This document shows positions 36,682-50,106 of a stretch of 64,000 nucleotides of DNA, piece after piece (positions within the stretch are counted from its first letter, which is position 1; each line of letters opens with the position of its first letter). The position numbers were made by a program, and so were the translations under genes. A model generated the notes under the pieces. That model was not told the DNA's origin. It saw only the letters and a list, made by a program, of their open reading frames with translations, and searched no databases. Origin of the DNA: Larus michahellis (taxonomy: Eukaryota > Chordata > Aves > Charadriiformes > Laridae); NCBI RefSeq assembly GCF_964199755.1, contig NC_133896.1, positions 87,218,215 to 87,282,214 of the forward strand. The letters run 5' to 3'.

Positions 36682-37969
36682 TTATTTTTACTTTTAAATA
36701 ATAAGGAAATTACTTAATAAAAGTATAAACTGAAATTTACAAGTCAGTGGTACAAATACACACTTTTGCTGGGGGCAAACCACTTTTAAAAGTAAGAACA
36801 TATGTAAGGTGATACTAACATAAGCACTATCTGTCACGTGGCAAGAAGAGTATTACCAACAATAAAACATAATATCAGGATACAAATTCTGTATCGAAAA
36901 CACACAAGGGCTATCAAAGAGGACGTAGCGATACTAAATATGAAAGATTCCTTACATAATACTCAACTGCAAAGCATCCATAACATAGAATATGTATTAA
37001 TTGACATTTAAAGCTCTAGGAAAATCTGTTTAACATTTGTGTCCCTCCCAAGCAAAAATCTAAATCTTCAATCTGTATAATTATAAAAACACTCAGTGAA
37101 CGGCAAGAAATATAAACTCATCTTGGATCGCTAGACAAAATGCTACCATATCTCCTTATGAAAGAGAACTTTGAATTGCTTATAATTTCAGTATATAAAA
37201 AGACACAGTTAAAAATTTAGCATTTGCACCAATATCACAACCTACAACGACCAAAAAGCCCAAAATACTTATTGAAATGATTGCTTAACACTGCTCAGCT
37301 ATGAAAATTTGGGCAGACCCTACAGAGAAACAGAGAAAGACAGCAAAAAAATCAACTAATCAGCCAAGGAAGAGGGGGAAAGCACAGACTGAAAAAATAC
37401 AGAGAACAATGACATAATCACTAACAGTCACTATTCAACTACTTTGCAGTTACTGAGCCAGCTTCAATCCCTGTTGGCATCTCCCTGTAGCTTCTTTCCA
37501 AGATTTAGTGGCACAGGGCAGAAGCTACTTCATGGGTCTTGACTCTCTCAAGTGGAGTCTCATTATCTGGAATATATTAAAAAAAGATAAATGTCTCTGA
37601 ACAGGGCCACTCATCCCCCTTTTAAATGCAACATTTCTGCTTTAAAACTATTCAGCTGCTTTCTATACCTTCATCATTATATATTCACTATTTCCTCCAA
37701 TATTTTCTTTCAGTTATGTAACACACTCATTATACTCTAAATAGTTCTAAAAATTGTGGGTTTTGCCAAGATTACTGTTTAAGAAGTAACTAATAACAAA
37801 ACTATTCAGGAGGTAATTAAACTATTTATCCCAAATATCATACCCTCTCACTTTCACACAACACATGCAATTACTAACAAGTGAAAAAAATTATAAAGTA
37901 GAAATCAATTTTTAGCAAACAGACATAAGAGGGGTATTCATCTCACCTAATGTCAAGCACCTCACTTAC

Positions 37970-38346
37970 ATGTTTGGGTTGAGCGGAACTCAATGGACTT
38001 TCCAGAGCCGTGACAGATCTTTGAGGCCATGATTACAAATTAAAAAGCGGTATTTTTTCGATCAGATCGTTTCCCTGATTCAGTTCACTACAACGCCTTA
38101 CAAATATTGTGCTGGCTCAATGGAGGGAGCAGAAGTAAGTGGTTGGGGAGAGGGATGCATGTGCTGCTGCATGGCCAACAAATATATGCGTATGTGCAGC
38201 CTGAATCCCCTCTGAAGAATCCAACGATTGTATCGATAGGCTGGACCTGTAAAGCAGGCGCTTGCATTGCCTGAAGTAAAGCAGCCGTGCCTCTTAAGTC
38301 TCTGATGAGAGCTGAAAAGTGCTCTACGGACAACACAGCATCTCTA
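37970..38346 (-). other. PPARA: Candidate non-coding PPARA 5' UTR exon
   Basis: On the minus strand a near-perfect donor (ACAT|GTAAGTGAG, exon end at 37970) closes a stretch that is richer in CpG and less AT-biased than the surrounding intron. Several upstream acceptors are plausible: CTTAATCTTATAG (exon start about 38346), ACTTTTCAG, TTTACTTCAG, or CCATTGAGCCAG (start about 38110). Mammalian PPARA has non-coding exons between promoter and start-codon exon, so one is expected in this interval. The upstream boundary is not determined, and the identification is an inference from splice signals and composition. Confidence 0.3.
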
Positions 38347-40695
38347 TAAGATTAAGCAGCAGCATCTTTTGACAGGGCCACGCAACTGGAATATAGGCTG
38401 GGGAGATCATGTACATCCCAGTTACTCATCATCCTTCCAGCAGTAAAACTCCCATGGAAATCCAGTAAATTGAAGATAAAGGCATTTACTCTAAGTTGAA
38501 ACAATGTGCTCCAATAAATAAATAAAACAACAATTCCAATGCTGGACACTCAAGCTGAGAGTAGAATCTAGCTCAAAGAAAGACTTCAGCTGCTTGTAAA
38601 GAACAAAACAACACCCTAGCATGTTGTTTTCTAACGGCAAGTTTTAAATTCAATAAGCCCCTCAAGAACTTGGTAACTAGGAACTCGGTTGAGAACACTT
38701 TACGTTTACATACATGACTTTTACATTGACTTTATATTAGACCAGAAAATATATTTCACTATATTTGACCCACAACATCAGACTAGTCAACCTCTAGCAG
38801 ACAGAGCTCAACTTAAGATGTAAATGTCACAGTTCCTGGTTATCAGCACAACAAGATCTGAAGCCCACCTTGAAATTAGCCATTGCTAACCCCTTTAACA
38901 ACAGGAGTTAGATTTGACTTCATCAACAATGGGACATAAAGGTTTCGTAACATTTGCTTTCAGGCTCCAGAGACAAGACTTACAAGTCTACCACCTCAAG
39001 TTTACATCTATCTGAAGTCATACTTGTTTTCTTCCACATAAATGGACATCAGATGCATCAAACGTGACACTGAAATTTGCAGCAAGGTCCTGCTGATCAA
39101 AGAAAAATCTGGTTTTCCTATCTCATTTCTGTGAAGAGTGGAGACTGGAGTGTTGCTTGAAATGACGTCAAGCTCAAATAGATTCAAGTCTGCATAGAAT
39201 ACCAGTATGACATTGATATTTTTTGTTTGCCTTTTTCTCCTCTAAATGCGAGTTTTCGTATCCAAAATGGGAATACTTTGGCGGTTTCTGTAACTGGGAA
39301 TAGGAAGACCTGCATTTCATTCTAGTGAAAGCCGAACTGAAGCTAAAGTCAGAAGTACCTATATGCCAAAGTAAAGCGTTCAAATATCCCTTTTAAATCT
39401 ATGTCTGCTGAATCCTTTTAATTTCTTCTAAGAGTTCATTAGTCAGGACTTCAGTATCGGTCAATAGAAATACTAGTTAACAAACTATATAATATTATTT
39501 TAGAGTTACTGGTAACCTATAATGTTCTCAATGTTCTCCTTCACTTTACTATTTTCTTCAAGAAGTGTTTTGATGGAGTCTTTTCTTTGTTGTTTTTTTT
39601 TTTTTTTGGTTGGTTGGCTTGGGTTTTTTGATGTTCTGGGTTTTGTTTGGTTTTTTAAACTACTTTATAATACAGTCTGATGTCAAGATGATTCCTGACA
39701 CAAGTCAAAGATATAAGTGGAAAACTTTGCGTTAAAGTCTTTAGCCTTGCTTCAACTTTCATTGTCAAGATGCCTAGAAATCCTGAAAAACTGGGAATTT
39801 GTAATTTTTTTTTCTTTCTCTATATATTCTGTCTCTGTTTCCACTTTTATAATAAATAATGAGCTCCAACACATGGTTGAGAATCGACTACAAGCTTAAT
39901 CTATAGAATAAGCCCACTATTATTAACATGACGTTAAAAAAAACTTAAAAATTAGCCTGGACAACAATACGAGGGAGGTTTATTAAATTTCTTATATTAT
40001 TTATTAATACATGTAAAGCAAGTATTCAGATTGGAGTTAATAGTATCCAGTATTTTTGAGGCATGACCAATGAAGCAAGTATATTTTATTAACAAGAGAT
40101 TCAGAAGAACAATAGGATGCTTTTTTTCTGCAAGAAACTAAGCCATGGCAACACCTTAGTAGCCACTATATTATAGGGTACTCCATGTTCTCTGATATGT
40201 GGTCTCTTTCAAGTTCAAATACAGTTCCATAAGTACTACTTACAGCTCACCACAGTTTCTAATAGAAGCCTCATTTCACTGTCATAGATATTTATGCTTG
40301 CCACACACTCTCCCTTTTTCTTTTCCACTCTGCAAAGAGTCTCCAAGTTTTGCTCTTTATCCAATGCGTTTCAATGTCAGTATCTCAAGTCACTGTTATA
40401 TTCTACTCGAATTATCCCATACTTGAGCAAGATTCAAATGGTTACACATGTTAATCATAGCAGTCATAGCAATTTGTGCTTTAAACTTTTACAGATTCTA
40501 AGTCATTCATGACAACATGTTGTAGGTGATGAAGCCAAAAAAATACAGTGTTTAGCACACAGATGCTTCATGTGTTTGCTGAACACTTACACGTGAAGAC
40601 CACAACTACTGAGAAACAAAGATTTGATGCATCATTTAAGAGGCTGTTTTCTTTACATGTACATTAAAAGCAAGGATTTGATTTATGATTGATAT

Positions 40696-40798
40696 TTGAA
40701 CCAATACAAGGTCACATTCTGACAAACGTGACATTTATGTATTTGCTATTTGATCCAAGGTCACGTTCACACAAGTGTGTCATCTGAGTATTTGCTAT
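40696..40798. repeat. Imperfect tandem duplication, about 50 bp unit
   Basis: Two successive copies share TTGA-CCAA, AAGGTCAC, GTG-CAT and GTATTTGCTAT in the same order (copy 1 about 40696-40749, copy 2 about 40750-40798). Each copy carries an AAGGTCA nuclear-receptor half-site. It lies deep in the PPARA 5' intron. Confidence 0.65.
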
Positions 40799-42113
40799 AT
40801 TTTTATTACTGCATTAATGAACTCAAAGCTCTCTTACTTTCCCCCCATGTCCCAAACCTCCTTACCCATTTATGTGGAAGTCATCTGTTTTTTTTCCTAA
40901 GTTTTGTGATACTGTGCAAATGTCTGACAAGCTAATTATATAAGCGAATATTTTGAACTGATTAACAGTTAGGGATACCTCGACTTCAGAAATCGGTGCT
41001 CAGATTGAGGCTAAATCTGAGCCCAGAATTAAGAGATTTTTTTAAAAAATGAACAAACCAAAAATCCCACAAAACCCCTGTATTTTATGAACTGCATGCA
41101 CATATTTAGATGTCCTAAATCATTATCCATTTTCTTCTAAAAATAATATATAAAAATAAGTTTCAGTGGTGAAGTCAAAGTTGATTCCAACACGTACAGC
41201 ATTTACAAGCAGCCTACGCATCTGTCCTAACATGCTGTTCACTGGAAACTAGATCCTTAAGACTAAATTGGAATGTTGCAATTGTTTCCTGACACATGTG
41301 ATTACGGCATCTCAGATTATGCAAAGTGGCTTCTCAACAATTTTCTTACTATACCCTGATATTCTACAGAGACTTCATTTGTTGAAGGATAAAGATATCT
41401 GAGGGTAAAAGGCAAATACAAATTGCATTTTAGTCTGGTAACTAAATGATTATCTCCAATATAATCAATTTTTGAAGTAAATAAAATGTAAGCCCCTTTC
41501 TAAGTCTCCTGCAGAGTACATTTTCACTACATATGGTAAAAATAAACTTCAGAGGGTAACAAACTAAAGACATCTGTGCAACTAAAATTGTCAATTAAAA
41601 TTATAATCTAATACACACAGATGCAGTGCTGGGCAAAATTTTTGGCCATTTTCCATTAAACATATTAACTGTGCTATTACATAACCTCTGTAACTCAGAA
41701 GTTTTACTTGCTCATGTGCTTGATAAAAAAACCCCAAACAACAAAAAACACCCCACAACATACATGACTGTTCTATCCAGAAAGGCATCATATCTTTTAC
41801 AAGCAAATCTGTCCAGAAACTTGAACAAATGGGAAATTTTAGACATACTATATTTATGAAAAGGAAAAAAAAAATAAATAAAAAAATCAATTGCCACTAA
41901 CTTACAGAGTCAAAGAAAGACTTTGCCACCCTTTCCAAAACTTTGCTAATATTTCAACAATCTTTAGGGTTCATGTATATATATGGATACCTTAAAATGT
42001 GTTCTTATGAACTAGGATATAAGAATCCCTTTTGATTTATATCAACAGACCTTTATGTGTGATAGCAATTGGTACATATTGTTGATAATTCCTTATTGGC
42101 AGGACTGGTAGTA

Positions 42114-42167
42114 ACATACTCTTTAGAGTATGTGTTATAAATAAATCCCTGCTGTGTTATAAATAAA
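42114..42167. repeat. 8-bp palindromic hairpin followed by a 15-bp direct repeat
   Basis: ACATACTC and GAGTATGT flank TTTA (42114-42133). The sequence TGTGTTATAAATAAA then occurs at 42131-42145 and again at 42153-42167, a 22-bp period. No function assigned. Confidence 0.75.
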
Positions 42168-45100
42168 AATACCTGCCTTAAGCTTAAATTTATAATAATA
42201 TGAAGGACAATAAATAATTAATAAATCTTCTGTTCTGTGAGCATATTTATTATTCCTATATGATTTCAACCTTGCTTACTCTTTGACAGAAGAGCAAAGG
42301 AATGTTCCTATGACATAAATACTTCAACTGAATACCACCTAATTCAAGGCCACTTATTATATATGATAATAATATATTATTATTATGACACATAATCTAA
42401 TATTTTGCAGATACCAAGTAGTTTTGAGTTTGTTGACTGGTAATGAAATTTTTGAGGTTGTATAGAATTTTGTGAGTTTAAGCAACAAGATAAAAACTTG
42501 AGAGCATTAACTTCTGATAGTACACAAATTTGAGAGGTAGAATTCATATTGGTATTTACTATTACCAGTAGTAATAGTAACACTGGGAAAAGGGCAACTT
42601 TGGTGAGAAGAAATAAAAAAGCTTTAATGTCTAGTAGCTTGCTCCCAATGACACAAAATTTTTGTACCTCGCATTGTCCTATCCTGTCTCCATGCTCTTT
42701 TTCCTTCTCACTACACTTACAGTTCCCCCTCCCCACCCAGCGTCCCTGAACTACTGACTATGCAAACAGCAAACATGCTGTAGCTGGTTCAGAGCTACGT
42801 GTTGCAACTGGCTTGCTAATGCTCCTATGCTGATTGGCAATTGACAAGCCAAACAGAACAGATAATTGTTGAATTCACATTGCATCATATCCTCAGTGGG
42901 GTCAATAATGTGTTTTCCTTTCTTCTTTCCAGTTACCAACTTTCATAAAAATTACAGAACTTTAATGCCTTTGCAACCACTAGTCCCCTGCCAAATTTGA
43001 CAAGACCTGCAGGTTCAAAGTTACTGGGTGGAGTGATTCAACAGCAGACCATAGTGCGTACATCTGACTTTCTTCAGTAACTAGACTAAAAGAGAGATGA
43101 GAAAACAATCCTGAAAACAGTTTTCAGTGTAGCAGTTTTGGAGCATAACTTTTCCAGCACAGATCTGAACTTTTGCCCCCTTTTTGTTGGTTTTTTTTTT
43201 TTCAGTTCGTTTTCAGTTATTTGTTTTATATTTCCTAAGGTTTGTAGAACACACAAACAGTACAATGGGTACCTGAGGTTATGTCAGTCCTTGGAGTATT
43301 CTACAATCTTCCAGAGTCCCTCACTTTGTCTCCTAATCACATACTTTATTAAGAAAAAGATAATTGGCTGTCCTTGAAGTAGTGGTTAAATATTCACTTT
43401 GGCTGAGGATTTCTGACCTGTGGGCAAAAATACTAGTTCTTACAGACATCTTAATGCCAACATTCTTCTCTAATAAAGAGCTATTGTTTTGGAACAATAC
43501 TTTTTATCTAAAAGGAGAGAGAGGGGAAAAAAAAAGAAAAATATATCTTAAATTAAATTACTTAACGCAAAAAGTTGAAAGATGGTTCAGACTTTTTAGA
43601 ATACCGATTTAAGATCGTGAAAAGCTTCACTTGAATCTTACCAACCCTTCAACCACATTCCAGGCCTTGCAATCCCCCTTTTTTAGAACATCTAGTCAGA
43701 CACAACTTCTCCTCCTGGCAAACTCCCAAATTTTGCCACCCCAATCTCATTACACAGGTTCTGCTCAGAACAATTGAAATAAAAAAAATAAAAATACAAC
43801 TTTGCATTTGGATCAGTTACTACAATAGCTCACTTGCTTATGACCAGCATTCCTTTAAAAGCAACACACAGCCTCTTAGTTTTCTCTTTTTATTTACAAC
43901 TTAAACTTCCACATCTAAGCTCAGTCTCCTTTTTGTTTTGGCTTGGGACAAAAGTCCAGTTATTTTGGCACCTGATGCTGCAACATTTGCTTCAAAGATC
44001 AACAACAAATATCTTCCTGCCTCAAGTATACCTCTTTTTCAGTCTCCACCCCTCTTGCCATCCCCAAATCTCAGGTTTCAGTTTTGGCTTTACCCTGGCA
44101 CACTCAGCTTCAATACTCTTTCAGCTGTCTCACCCCTCTCTTTCATAAGCTGTGTCAACCCATCCTCAAATCACCTCCTTCATCCCCTCGGGTCCTCTAG
44201 TCTTCTGTCTCCACCCCTCTAGTATCTGCACAGCTGCACTCTTCTCACCATCTGCAACCCCTTGCATGATTCATCACCAAACATAACAGACCATGATTAT
44301 TCACTATTTGAAAAGCTACAGTGGAATTTACATCTGTTTCTGGAAGAGATTCAAGAAGCCTGAATTTGCCTTCTTAGCACAGAACACCATCACTGTGTAT
44401 TTTCAGTGCTTTTATTTCACTGATAAACTTTATTCCCTTGCTCAGACACAATAACAAGACATATTTGATAGCCTAAATTCAGCTTAACAGAAGGATTTAT
44501 ATCCTATAAAAGAGAATGACCCTCAGACACAACATTACAGATTTAGGCCCCTTCTGCTTGCAAATGTCTTTTTGAAAATTAATTGAATAATCCCAGTGGG
44601 CTAGCTTTCATACTCTTCTACCAGTAGACAAAACCTGATGTCTTCTATAAACAGCACCTGGAGTTGTGTAGTTTACATACTCTTCAGTGTATTACAACTT
44701 TACTCATTCCTTCAAAGTATTTTTACAGGCTCTTGTTGCTCAGCTATTACATTTAAATAAATAAATAAAAACTGCTAAAAATAAACAAACTTTGATTTAA
44801 TGGCATGCCACAACTCAGAATACCCAGAGTGGAATGCGAAACAAAATTCTTTCACTTTTTGTTGTTGTTGGGTTTTTTGTTAAGAAAAGGCCTTCAGTTT
44901 TGTTCTGGCATTTTAAAAATTCTTAGCTTAAAAAGTTTTTCTTTGTGATAAATGTATCACACAAAGTTTACACTGAATTAGCATTGCTGACAGGAGTCTT
45001 GGCAACAGGTATGAATGCAATGAATCTACATTTTTTGGCAAACGGACATCAAGTACTTGTACTTTCAAGCTACTGACAGATAGAGGATAAACTTGGGACA

Positions 45101-48100
45101 CATGACTTCACAGTTCTAAATCAGGTCACTCGCTACAGTATAGAGATCACAAGCCTCACACTCCTGCACAATCAAAAAACGTCAAAATGCAACCAATTAT
45201 TTTCCTAACATCTAAGCTCGCTACTCATACTTCATATGACATGAAGGGCATCTACTTACCAGGTTAACAGCCCTGTATTAACAATAGCATCACCTTTCTT
45301 TCCTGCTTGACACCCCACTTCTCCTCCCCACTTGTTTTAACTAAGGAAGGATCTGAAAGGTGGAAGAAAAACAACAGTCCAATGAAACAGCTGGGATAAG
45401 AAAACCTGCCTAAGAAGTCATAGATGTACTTTCATATACCATTTTAATTCGCTTTGTAAGGCATTCTAGCTGACTGAATCCGACTTTCAAAAAGCATTTA
45501 TAGGGACACTGAACTCACAGCCCTCTGCAGAGCCAAAGTGAAGCTGTTGGTTGCAAAATAAAGTTATGTTAAGGGTACAGTTAGACAAGCCAGCTTAAGT
45601 AATGTAATAGCTCCCTGACATCAAAAGGATATCCCTTCCATAACTCCCTGACATTGTCAGCCCTGCACCTTCCCGCTCCCTTCTTCATTTCCAGCCACAG
45701 CACTCCATCCCGCCTATGCTGGCTCTCGCACTTGCCTGACCTCTCTGGCCACATCTATAATAGTAAATAAACCAGGGCCAGCGCACAACTCAAGCCACGC
45801 TGTTAGCATCCTCTCTGACACCATTTTGGCCCATATCAACCTGGCACTCTCCCAGGCAAATGGGCAGGCACGGTTAAGGGGACAGCAAACGCAGAGTGGC
45901 AAACTGCTCTCCACTGGTAGTTTGGATGCAATCGTGCTGTTTTGGGAAAAAGACTGTTAGGTGTGTGCAATCTTGCCGCTTTGTTCTGGGTCCAGAGAAC
46001 AGTCCCTGGCATATTTTATTCCCTAGTGTAGGCACAGCCTCAGTGAAGCAATTCAGCTCATTAAGCCAGTAGAAATGTAACACAGGAAAAACATTGCTCG
46101 AGATAGCTGAATAGACTCAACTAAGGGGCAGCAAAAAGGAAAACTAGGAACACAGGGATGGCAGCAAAGGAAAGAAGCATGAAGAGGAAGCCTGACTGAT
46201 CTTTAAGAACAGTTGCTAGATCATATCAGGCCGTGCTGTGTAACCACACCTCTTGCTGTAAGCTTCATATTTGCAGGGCCACCAAGAACAACACAGAGAA
46301 AGGACATCCTATTCTTTTTTTTTTTTTCATATTTATGCGTTCATTCATTTATATACACACACATACCACATAGAAGAAAATAAAATGAATGACAGCTGCA
46401 AACTGAACAATTCCATATTCTGGAAGGATAATCACTATTACATTTCCACAGGATTTGTAATCTTGAGAAAATGCAACTCCTTGTAAATTTGGTTAGAATT
46501 GTGACAGCTCAGTATGCTGAAAATCAGGTGCCCAAAACATACATTTAAGTTGAAGATTTGGGAGCTGCTTGAAAATATTGGCCTATTTATGTACAGTTAC
46601 ATGTCTATGGAAGTACAGTACACAAAATGTACAGCTGCTGCTTTTTTCAAAAGTGGGATACTGTGCTGCTTTTCTCCTAGTTACATATACGCTAAAGCTG
46701 CTACCTGCTTTGCTTCTAATCAGACTGGCCTGCTTAAATGCACACAGCAGTCTTTTGTCCTGAGGTGGATAAGAATAAATAAATTTTATTTTTTATATAT
46801 ATATATAAATAAATTCATTTCAGAGGTAAAAAAACAATTCAAATTTCTCATGTGCTCTTCTCTGTGGACAGCTATGTGGAATGTGAATAAACACATTACA
46901 CCATTTTTAAATTTCACATATATATAGCATAACAATGTAAGTCTACCTTACACTCACAGAGCAAAATTTCCAACAATCAACTGGTCAGAAACTACCAGAC
47001 AGAACATTCTCCTGTTTACAAAGCTGTCTTACAGTGAAACTGCATCCATATAGCATCTTACAGTACCAAAAAAAATACTCAAAACCCCTCACAATGCAGC
47101 ACACTTACTCCAAACTGAATGTTTACCTACAGACTAAGAAAAAAGCTTTGAAAAAACACACTTATCCATTTTCAACTTTGCTAAGTAAACTTCAGTGTCC
47201 AATATTCCGTGCATACCTGCATTGGCTAGTTTTTGAAATTATTCTTAGGACTCGTAACCTTCATCAAGAATCTAGTTCTAGCCTCTCTTAGAAACATAAT
47301 TTCAATGCTGGCAATTTATAGTTATTGTAATCTTCCCCTGAATATTGCCAACAAGACAACAGTATTCACTACGACCTGCAGGCAATTAATTTTATTTTAT
47401 TTTAACTTCAGAGTGGATGAACTCATCAACCATTGTAATGGTGCATTCATCAGCCCTATTATAAAGAATGCCATGAAGCACTGCCTGCTAATAAATCCAG
47501 AAGACTCCAAAGCAGTCTCTTGACACAACACCCACCTTCTCCTTCTTCCTCCCCCTCAAATCCAAATGGTTCTGCATTATATTTTTCAGCCTTCCTACTC
47601 CAGGGAAGGTTTTCCATACATGTTGAATAAAGATGCAAGAACGTTTTGTTTTGTTTACTATGAGCCTGCATCATGCCTTCAATGCCATGTACTTTATAAC
47701 ATTCTGGCTGAAGCAGTAACACTAACAGGAGGCTAGGAAACGTCAACCGTCATTCAAGTCTTCACTTTCAAATCGATTTTGCAAATAGACAGAAGTTCTT
47801 CTTACCACCTGAACATTCACATTCTGGTTTAAATTCAGTGTTTTCTTCTGTGAATTGTTATATCAATAATTTCCAGTAAATAGTTATTTAAAACAAAACA
47901 AAACAGGCATGCAACACTCTTATTGGTGTAACAAAAAATTAATGGCAATACAAGCCTATATGCAGATAACAGAACCTATTCAGACAGCCTAACTGTGCTG
48001 GATGCATTGATACTTACCACAAAACAGTAAGCCCTGCCTCCAAACCCTAATCGTAGGCTGTAGAATAGTTTAAAGTGATCCATGTTTTTGTTAAATCTCT

Positions 48101-50092
48101 ATAACATTAGGAAAGACTGTGGTATCATTTTTCCATGCAAAATACTTCAAACTAAACTATTCACAACAATAAATGCTTGCAGCTCCAGGATATTGTAGAC
48201 TCATAGATGAGTAAGAAGTTACTCAACCAGCAGTTAATTTGCACACCGAACAGCAGCCCTCGTTTTCTTTTACATACTATCAACAAGCTGAAATTGGACT
48301 AATGAGAGAACAAAATATGAAATACAAAAATATTGGGCCAACTCACTGTCACATGTATTTCAGCTACCTGCTGGAATCAAATGCCAAAGAATCTTATGAC
48401 TCCGGTAGGTGCTAAGTACTCCAAGTTCCTCAAGGCAGACACACTTATGAACAAGTTTCTTTTACTATTTGGAAAGATTAAAGTGAATCATCTCTTAGTT
48501 TATAAGGTTTTTAAAAACCATGATAGTATATCAGCATTTCTAGACAGGGATAGGTCACTTGCCAAATGCTTGCAAGTCTATCTCATACTGTTAGTGTTTC
48601 TACAGGCATGACACAACTTGAATTTAAAACAATAAATTTAGATTAATATTGTACCGTAGAACAAACTATGCCTGTTTGGTAGTTCTCATCTTTCAATCTC
48701 CAAAGTAAAAAAAATTTCTACAGCTTATGCTTACAGCATTTTAAAACACAGCAAACAGCCACACAGACTAGTCATGTAACAACTCAAGCCTCAATCAGGA
48801 TCAGAATACCAATGAATTGTATTTTATAGTTTGTATTAATCTGTGCATGGAAGCCCTTCACTGGACACAGACATTATACTTCCTAGATACTTAAAAGACA
48901 CATGCAATACACTTATAAATAAATATTGTTTCATAAGCAGAAACTATGAGAACTGGTATGAGGAAGTGGAATCAGATTTGGCAACATCTCAATGCCACAT
49001 GCAATCTGGTCACACAACAATCTGCTCATATCAATTTAATGTTTTTAAAATATGCAAAATATCACACTCCTTAAGACTGAGAGATTTTCATTTTATTTTG
49101 AGGATAGGGATGATTTAGAGCCTAACCTTACCAGATAAGAACTTTTTCGTTCAGTCAATACTCAGCATTCTACTTCATAAAAGGTTGTTCAATATTTAAT
49201 TTTACAGACCTGGTCCTGTGAAATGCTAAGCACTCAACTTCTAAAATATTAAGAATTCAACTTCTACTGGGTAACACCTTCATTCAGTTTTTACACAGAA
49301 GTCTAATACAGCAATAAATACCGGAAAATAAGGAAATTTTACTTCATTCTCCTGAGCGTGCTACTACTTTCCATTTATCAACTATTTGTTTGCACTACTT
49401 GCTCGGATTTCTTTCCTTGTCAGTTGACTATACATTAGTCACTCTTTACAGAAATTCTACCTCAAATGTTTTTCATTCTTTAGTTGTTCAAAGCAATACC
49501 AAGATAGCTCCCAGTCCACGTATGTACTCACCACTTGATGAAGCATCTTGCAAGGCTGAAACAGGTTTTTTTCCAGAATGAGTTCCCTTTCCATTTCCTG
49601 TGCACATTGATGATAACAAGTGGTGCTTCATTAATACAAAGCTGCTGACATTCCTACTTAAAAAAAATAACCAAAAATAAAGTCAACAAAATTTCCCAAA
49701 GCTTATTATTCTAATTTTATATTGGTATCATCTAATATAATGCTTTTTAATATTTCTTTATACTTCTTCAGAAAAAACCCAGTCATTTCACTTGGGCTAA
49801 AATTATTTTTTAAACGACTGAGGCTTTTAATACAACACCTAGTTTTAGAGTAGGACTACACTGACATCTAGCTAACTAGGGTATATGACTGGTATATCGC
49901 AGTATCATTCTGATCTTTTTTCTTCATACTAGAAAAATTCAAAAGCACTAAACTAAGACCACTACAGTGAAAGCCTTCTGCTATTTTAATTATCTGTTAT
50001 AAAGGAAAATACTTTACTCATAAAGCGCATTCTTGCAAACATCCAAGTTTTTATGTGGACAAACTATTAGAGTAGTTGCAGTTTCCAAGGCG

Positions 50093-50106
50093 CACACACA
50101 CACACA
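50093..50106. repeat. (CA)7 microsatellite
   Basis: Seven perfect CA dinucleotides in the PPARA 5' intron. Confidence 0.85.

Noticed and set aside
46514-46927. Open reading frame of 137 codons on the + strand in the PPARA 5' intron
   Set aside because: AT-rich, antisense to PPARA, without a recognisable domain, and bordered by TA-repeat sequence; consistent with chance.
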